A stretch of DNA of 64,000 nucleotides from Leptospiraceae bacterium (GTDB lineage: Bacteria; Spirochaetota; Leptospiria; Leptospirales; Leptospiraceae): contig JADJSX010000023.1 of assembly GCA_016711485.1 (NCBI GenBank), forward strand, positions 1,084,001-1,148,000. The letters are read 5' to 3'. The first letter of the stretch is position 1. The number at the start of each line of letters is the position of its first letter. The position numbers and the translations under genes are program-made. Below are positions 60,996-64,000 of the stretch, in pieces. The notes below the pieces were generated by a model. It was not told the DNA's origin and searched no databases. It saw only the letters and a list, made by a program, of their open reading frames with translations.

Positions 60996-62374
60996 TGAAT
61001 GAGACAATTGCCGCCATATCTACGGGAAATATTCCGAGTGCAATAGGTATTATCCGTCTTTCCGGAGAGAACACACTTTCGATTTGTTCGAAAATTCTCT
61101 TCGGGAAAGGAGAGTTTTTTAAGCAGGAATATATTTCCGAAAATTCTAGAAAAGCCATTTATTGCGATTTGGTAGATGGAAATAATAGACTAGACCAAAT
61201 TGTATTTGTATTTTTTAAAAATCCCAATTCTTACACAGGCGAAGACCTCGCCGAATTTTCCCTTCATGGAAATCCAATTCTATTAAAAAAAGCTCTCCAA
61301 CTCATTTTTAGAGAAGGGGCAAGACCTGCAAGAGAAGGTGAGTTTACCAAACGAGCATTCCTAAACGGCAAATTAGACTTAACCGCAGCAGAAGCTATTG
61401 GACGACTCATCTCGGCTCGATCTAATTTTGAATTAGAACTTGCCCAAAAAAATGTATTTGGTGAAATTCACCGGCTAAGTTCTCGTGTGCGAAGTGATCT
61501 AATTAGCCTAAAAGCAGAATGTGAAGCTGAAATTGATTTTTCTACCGAAGATTTAACCTATGAATCGAAAGAACAAAGAAAAAATCGAATGGTAACATTA
61601 CATGAACTTTGTAAGAAAGTTTTACGAAATGCAAAACGAGCAGAAAGTTTTATTGAACAAAATAAAATTGTAATTTATGGGGAGCCAAATACTGGTAAGT
61701 CTAGTTTACTCAATAGCCTCATAGGTCGTGAAAGAGCAATTGTGTCTAACGTCCCAGGCACAACTAGGGATTTTCTTTCAGAGAGTTTTTCTCTGGGTGG
61801 CATTCCACTTCAACTTATTGATACGGCGGGAGTTCGAGATACGGAAGATCATATTGAAAAAATGGGAATCGAAAGAAGTCAAAATGAATTTGCCAATGCA
61901 AATCTTAGATTGTTCGTGATCGATGTTTCGACTTCCATTGATGTAGAGAAATTTGCGCAAATTCATAAATTAAAAATGCAAAATTCAATTATTGTAGCGA
62001 ATAAAATTGATATCGAACACAATTCGTGGAAAATAAATAAAGAACTATTTAGAACTCTTGGAATTTCTCTTTGTGAAGTCTCTTGTAAAACAAAACAAGG
62101 ACTAGAAGAACTTTTAAATTCAATCCAGACTCATTTAATCCATATAGACAAATCAGACGACTTTGTACTTTTGGAAGAAAGGAACGAGTATTATTTTAAA
62201 AAAATCCAGGAACATTTAGAAATAGCGATAAATCTGATGGAGACAGAAGCTCCTGCAGAAATCTATATCAAAGAGATAGATTACGCTTTGGAAAATGTAG
62301 GTTTGATAAATGGAAAAGTGGGAACAGAAGAAATACTCGGAAGAATTTTTAGTAAGTTTTGTGTAGGGAAGTAA
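60995..62374 (+). CDS. mnmE: tRNA modification GTPase MnmE
   Basis: A 459-residue protein that, with MnmG, makes 5-carboxymethylaminomethyl-type changes at U34 of tRNAs. The start is GTG overlapping the previous stop. The N-terminal tetrahydrofolate-binding domain has IAAISTGNIPSAIGIIRLSGE and PNSYTGEDLAEFSLHGN; the G domain (about 225-375) has GEPNTGKSSLLN, DTAGVRDT and NKID; the protein ends in FCVGK with the catalytic Cys. MnmG is not in the window. Confidence 0.97.
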   Translation: MNETIAAISTGNIPSAIGIIRLSGENTLSICSKILFGKGEFFKQEYISENSRKAIYCDLVDGNNRLDQIVFVFFKNPNSYTGEDLAEFSLHGNPILLKKALQLIFREGARPAREGEFTKRAFLNGKLDLTAAEAIGRLISARSNFELELAQKNVFGEIHRLSSRVRSDLISLKAECEAEIDFSTEDLTYESKEQRKNRMVTLHELCKKVLRNAKRAESFIEQNKIVIYGEPNTGKSSLLNSLIGRERAIVSNVPGTTRDFLSESFSLGGIPLQLIDTAGVRDTEDHIEKMGIERSQNEFANANLRLFVIDVSTSIDVEKFAQIHKLKMQNSIIVANKIDIEHNSWKINKELFRTLGISLCEVSCKTKQGLEELLNSIQTHLIHIDKSDDFVLLEERNEYYFKKIQEHLEIAINLMETEAPAEIYIKEIDYALENVGLINGKVGTEEILGRIFSKFCVGK

Positions 62375-62386
62375 AATAGAAATGGG

Positions 62387-62506
62387 GGATTGTGTAAAAG
62401 CTTAGCGAAAGAGTTACAGAGAAATGCGGTTTAATTGGATTAAACTCAATGTCATCCCCTTGGGGTCAAGACATAACGCTCAAAAATCTTTGTATTTACA
62501 CATTCC
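62387..62506. repeat. GTGTAAAAGC-family element, copy c
   Basis: GGATTGTGTAAAAGC (62387-62401) pairs with GTATTTACACATTCC at the other end (12 of 15). The internal part shares GGGGTCAAGACATAACGC with copy a. The remainder of 62375-62582 has a short hairpin (GGCG/CGCC near 62512-62530) and no gene. Confidence 0.65.
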
Positions 62507-62582
62507 CCGCCGACAGGCGCGGCTTCGCCTAGTAAGTATTTGAATTAATTGAAAGTGAGATTCAAAATATAAGGAAACTAAG

Positions 62583-63935
62583 ATGGAAGAAGATTATAAG
62601 CAAAAAGCTTTAGCATATCATAGAGCGCATCCGCGCGGCAAAACAGGAATTGTCTCAACGAAACCTACAGAGGACGCTATTGACTTAGCACTTGCTTATT
62701 CTCCCGGGGTGGCTTACCCTTGTTTAGAAATCGAGAGAGATCCCGATCTTGCATATGAATACACGAATCGTGGGAATCTACTCGGTATTATCTCCAATGG
62801 AACGTCCATACTTGGATTGGGTGATATTGGGGCTATTGCTGGTAAACCGGTGATGGAAGGGAAATCAGTTCTATTTAAAAATTTTGCAGGGATTGATGTA
62901 TTTGATATTGAATTAAATACAAAAGACCCAGATGAATTTATTCGTGCAGTAAAAATGATGGAGCCAACATTCGGTGGAATAAATCTAGAAGACATAAAAG
63001 CTCCTGAATGTTTTTATATCGAAGAAAAATTAATTGAGATTATGGATATTCCTGTTTTTCATGATGACCAACATGGAACTGCAATTATCACATGCGCGGC
63101 TGTTAGCAACTACTTGTTGTTAGCCAATAAAAAAGCGCAGGACGTAGTAATTGTAATTAATGGAGCAGGGGCAGCGGCAGTCGCCATTGCAAAGCTTATA
63201 ATTCACCTTGGGATTGATAAAGAAAAAATATTCCTTGTTGATTCAAAGGGAGTAATTTCTAAAAAGCGAAATGATCTTAATTCTATGAAATTAGAATTTG
63301 TAAGAGATACAAACGCCGAGACTCTTTCGGATATAATGAAAGATGCTGATATATTTATCGGAGTTTCTAAAAAAGATCAAGTGACTAAACAAATGGTAAA
63401 GTCAATGGCAAAAGATCCATTGATCTTAGCAATGGCAAACCCTGATCCTGAGATATCTTATCCTGAAGCTATTTCTGTTCGCTCTGACTTAATTATGGGA
63501 ACAGGTAGAAGTGATTTTCCAAACCAAGTTAATAATCTTCTCGGATTCCCTTATATTTTTCGAGGTGCATTAGATATGCGGGCAAGACGTATTACCCTCG
63601 AAATGAAACTTGCAGCAGTTTATTCACTAGCTGAACTTGCAAGACAAGAAGTACCTGAATATGTTTCTGCAAAATATGCCGGTGAAAAATTCCAATTTGG
63701 TAAGAATTACATTATTCCTAAACCTTTTGACCCTAGAGTTTACTATCGCGTATCCACAGCAGTTGCAGAAGCCGCTCATAATAGCGGAGTAGCTAGGATT
63801 GCATTTCCAGGAAAGGATGCGTATAAAATTCATTTAGATAAATATATGCCAATCAAAGTTAAAAACTCAGGAAATTTTAATCATAATGGGTTGAGTGAAA
63901 AACAAATTCTTGAAACAGTTCCTTTAATGAATTAG
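62583..63935 (+). CDS. NAD(P)-dependent malic enzyme
   Basis: A 450-residue malate oxidoreductase that decarboxylates malate to pyruvate. The N-terminal domain has TEDAIDLALAYSPGVAYPCL, GDIGAIAGKPVMEGKSVLFKNFAGID and FGGINLEDIKAPECFYIE with metal ligands; the FHDDQHGTAI motif and the nucleotide-binding GAGAAAVAIAKL follow. It lacks the C-terminal phosphotransacetylase-like domain of MaeB, so it is the short form. NAD against NADP preference is not obvious from the sequence. Confidence 0.93.
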   Translation: MEEDYKQKALAYHRAHPRGKTGIVSTKPTEDAIDLALAYSPGVAYPCLEIERDPDLAYEYTNRGNLLGIISNGTSILGLGDIGAIAGKPVMEGKSVLFKNFAGIDVFDIELNTKDPDEFIRAVKMMEPTFGGINLEDIKAPECFYIEEKLIEIMDIPVFHDDQHGTAIITCAAVSNYLLLANKKAQDVVIVINGAGAAAVAIAKLIIHLGIDKEKIFLVDSKGVISKKRNDLNSMKLEFVRDTNAETLSDIMKDADIFIGVSKKDQVTKQMVKSMAKDPLILAMANPDPEISYPEAISVRSDLIMGTGRSDFPNQVNNLLGFPYIFRGALDMRARRITLEMKLAAVYSLAELARQEVPEYVSAKYAGEKFQFGKNYIIPKPFDPRVYYRVSTAVAEAAHNSGVARIAFPGKDAYKIHLDKYMPIKVKNSGNFNHNGLSEKQILETVPLMN

Positions 63936-63942
63936 AATTTCT

Positions 63943-64000
63943 ATGCCGATTACCGAAGAAGAAACAGAAGTCAGCACTCGGATCGATAACATTTACGATC
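63943..64000 (+). CDS. start of an unknown gene, truncated by the window edge
   Basis: ATG 63943 opens MPITEEETEVSTRIDNIYD, still open at the right edge, seven bases after the malic enzyme stop. The close spacing suggests one operon. Too short to identify. Confidence 0.5.
   Translation, partial: MPITEEETEVSTRIDNIYD

Overview
The window is low-GC, gene-dense chromosomal DNA that most likely comes from a spirochaete of the family Leptospiraceae. The pointers are two members of DUF1564, a paralogous family described from Leptospira; many short lipoprotein signals with spirochaete-type lipoboxes (for example FSHC, YINC, TLNC); FecR, META, SpoIIE-with-Cache and GT39 proteins of the kind common in that group; and the rpmH-rnpA-yidD-yidC-jag-mnmE block. 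The species cannot be fixed from the sequence alone.

Layout. 1-7.9 kb: tail of an SRPBCC protein, an alpha/beta-hydrolase lipoprotein, a WD40 protein flanked by two paralogous small membrane proteins, an Rpn-type PD-(D/E)XK nuclease, a multi-cysteine radical SAM enzyme and pdxH. 8-12.9 kb: DUF1564 copy 1, then envelope genes (FecR lipoprotein, double META lipoprotein, rhomboid protease overlapping a VWA protein). 13-25 kb: an apparent operon of an AsmA/TamB-like protein, a small lipoprotein and a 2675-residue lipoprotein that joins a TolB-like propeller, long TPR arrays and two CHAT-like regions without recognisable catalytic residues. 25-36 kb: exported caspase-like protease, ilvC, an ammonium transporter fused to a chemoreceptor signalling domain, a short asparaginase, a MarR/acyltransferase divergent pair with two candidate operators, a VOC protein, a polytopic membrane protein and tRNA-Gly(TCC). 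35.7-47.4 kb: M32 carboxypeptidase, a FliG-middle-like small protein, and a long minus-strand run with recO, argS and cinA, then a GT39 transferase and an ankyrin protein. 47.5-55.6 kb: bioB, a group II truncated haemoglobin, a SpoIIE phosphatase, the three-subunit transhydrogenase and a PilZ protein. 55.6-57.6 kb: an accessory patch with remnants of Fic, a type I specificity subunit and a GIY-YIG gene, then DUF1564 copy 2. 57.6-64 kb: rpmH, rnpA, yidD, yidC, jag, mnmE, malic enzyme and the start of one more gene.

Several families of short non-coding repeats lie between, and sometimes inside the ends of, these genes: a family ending in GTGTAAAAGC, a family ending in ACTTACCTAACCCC, a family beginning TAACTCACCTTACGC with a hairpin, a CCACAGAGGCAC family and a CCACGAAG inverted repeat. 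The strongest candidate for an undescribed element is a hairpin found downstream of both DUF1564 genes: its two 14-bp arms differ between the copies at four positions, and every change is compensated on the other arm. Together with an identical 18-bp block just upstream of both starts, this suggests a conserved DUF1564 cassette. The other main candidates are the giant CHAT-like lipoprotein operon and the Amt-chemoreceptor fusion.
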